Below are positions 63,744 through 64,000 of a stretch of DNA of 64,000 nt, in pieces; position 1 is the stretch's first letter; each line of letters starts with the position of its first letter. This DNA comes from Apostichopus californicus (taxonomy: Eukaryota; Echinodermata; Holothuroidea; Aspidochirotida; Stichopodidae): positions 9,297 to 73,296 of the forward strand of contig JAIPMN010016480.1 of assembly GCA_020650975.1 (NCBI GenBank). Direction: 5' to 3'. The translations under genes were made by a program, and so were the position numbers. The notes under the pieces were generated by a model that had not been told where the DNA came from, ran no database searches, and saw only the letters and a program-made list of their open reading frames with translations.

Positions 63744-64000
63744 GTGAGAAGCAAAGAATTGATATAATGACCAATTAAGGAAATGATTAAAAAGACTGAA
63801 TCAAATTGTAGTTTTAATATGACAAATATCCTGAATACAATAACTAAGGAAGCTTTGGACAGTGTATTGTTCTTGTTAAATTGTTATTGCTACAAGGGTC
63901 AGGATGTGAACAAGAGTAAGGGTAACTGTGAAAGCATCTGCCAGTTGTCTATTGGTTGTTTTACTTTGAATATTCAACCTCTCAATATCAAAGTTATTGT
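63744..64000 (+). other. Start of the next intron
   Basis: AT-rich sequence without a recognisable exon, repeat or splice acceptor. The phase-1 donor before it implies another module or the C-terminal exons downstream. Confidence 0.75.

Noticed and set aside
465-63743. Several separate genes rather than one
   Set aside because: All module junctions keep phase 1 and the same splice design, and no stop, poly(A) signal with terminal exon, or signal-peptide start was seen between modules.

Overview
The window is one long stretch of a single plus-strand, intron-rich animal gene that runs off both ends. Reading splice sites and domain motifs by eye, I recover 78 coding exons. They form 13 complete copies of one six-exon module, each copy about 390 residues, in total about 5,120 residues of secreted-type, cysteine-rich protein. 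Every module has the same order: exon a (first half of a von Willebrand factor D domain, with the GDPH motif), exon b (second half, with CGLCG and a Ca-loop), exon c (vWD-to-C8 linker), exon d (C8 core), exon e (trypsin-inhibitor-like TIL, 10 Cys) and exon f (TILa/VWC-like piece running into an EGF-like C-terminal half). Intron phases repeat exactly in every module (a-b 0, b-c 0, c-d 1, d-e 1, e-f 0, f-a 1). All introns read are GT-AG. No start codon, signal peptide, stop codon, transmembrane segment or poly(A) site is visible.

The nearest known architecture is the IgG-Fc-binding-protein (FCGBP)/zonadhesin/gel-forming mucin family, with extra EGF-like halves between modules. The organism looks like an invertebrate deuterostome, most likely an echinoderm. 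The evidence is the giant vWD-C8-TIL gene, AT-rich introns of 0.1-1.2 kb, LINE 3' ends with short-repeat tails, hAT-like non-autonomous elements and tRNA-derived SINE-like copies. This is inference; species cannot be fixed from sequence alone.

Layout: a polypurine tract and a probable remnant of a preceding module's exon f lie at 1-114. Modules 1-9 (465-43250) alternate between type A (odd; Lys/His-rich vWD) and type B (even; IIWGDPHYVTFD vWD), so the repeat unit is a dimer of about 10 kb. Modules 10-13 (43985-63743) are a third type C (IYLQYP vWD, Pro-rich exon c, near-identical TIL in 11-13). Type A exons a-d in modules 3, 5, 7 and 9 are almost identical in DNA while the introns between them look unrelated. 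Type C shows the reverse pattern: its TIL exons are homogenised and its vWD exons have diverged.

The introns hold short fossils: two inverted copies of one small terminal-inverted-repeat element near the two ends, other hAT-like elements, two LINE 3' ends, SINE-like copies, several minisatellites (two of which multiply a real 5' splice site) and two long perfect hairpins. No RNA gene, CRISPR, operon or nested protein gene was found.

The modules presumably work as one polymer-like secreted protein: vWD-C8-TIL assemblies linked by disulfides, each with a potential GD/PH self-cleavage site. That fits a mucus, egg-coat, coelomic or adhesive matrix protein; the exact role is not readable from the DNA.
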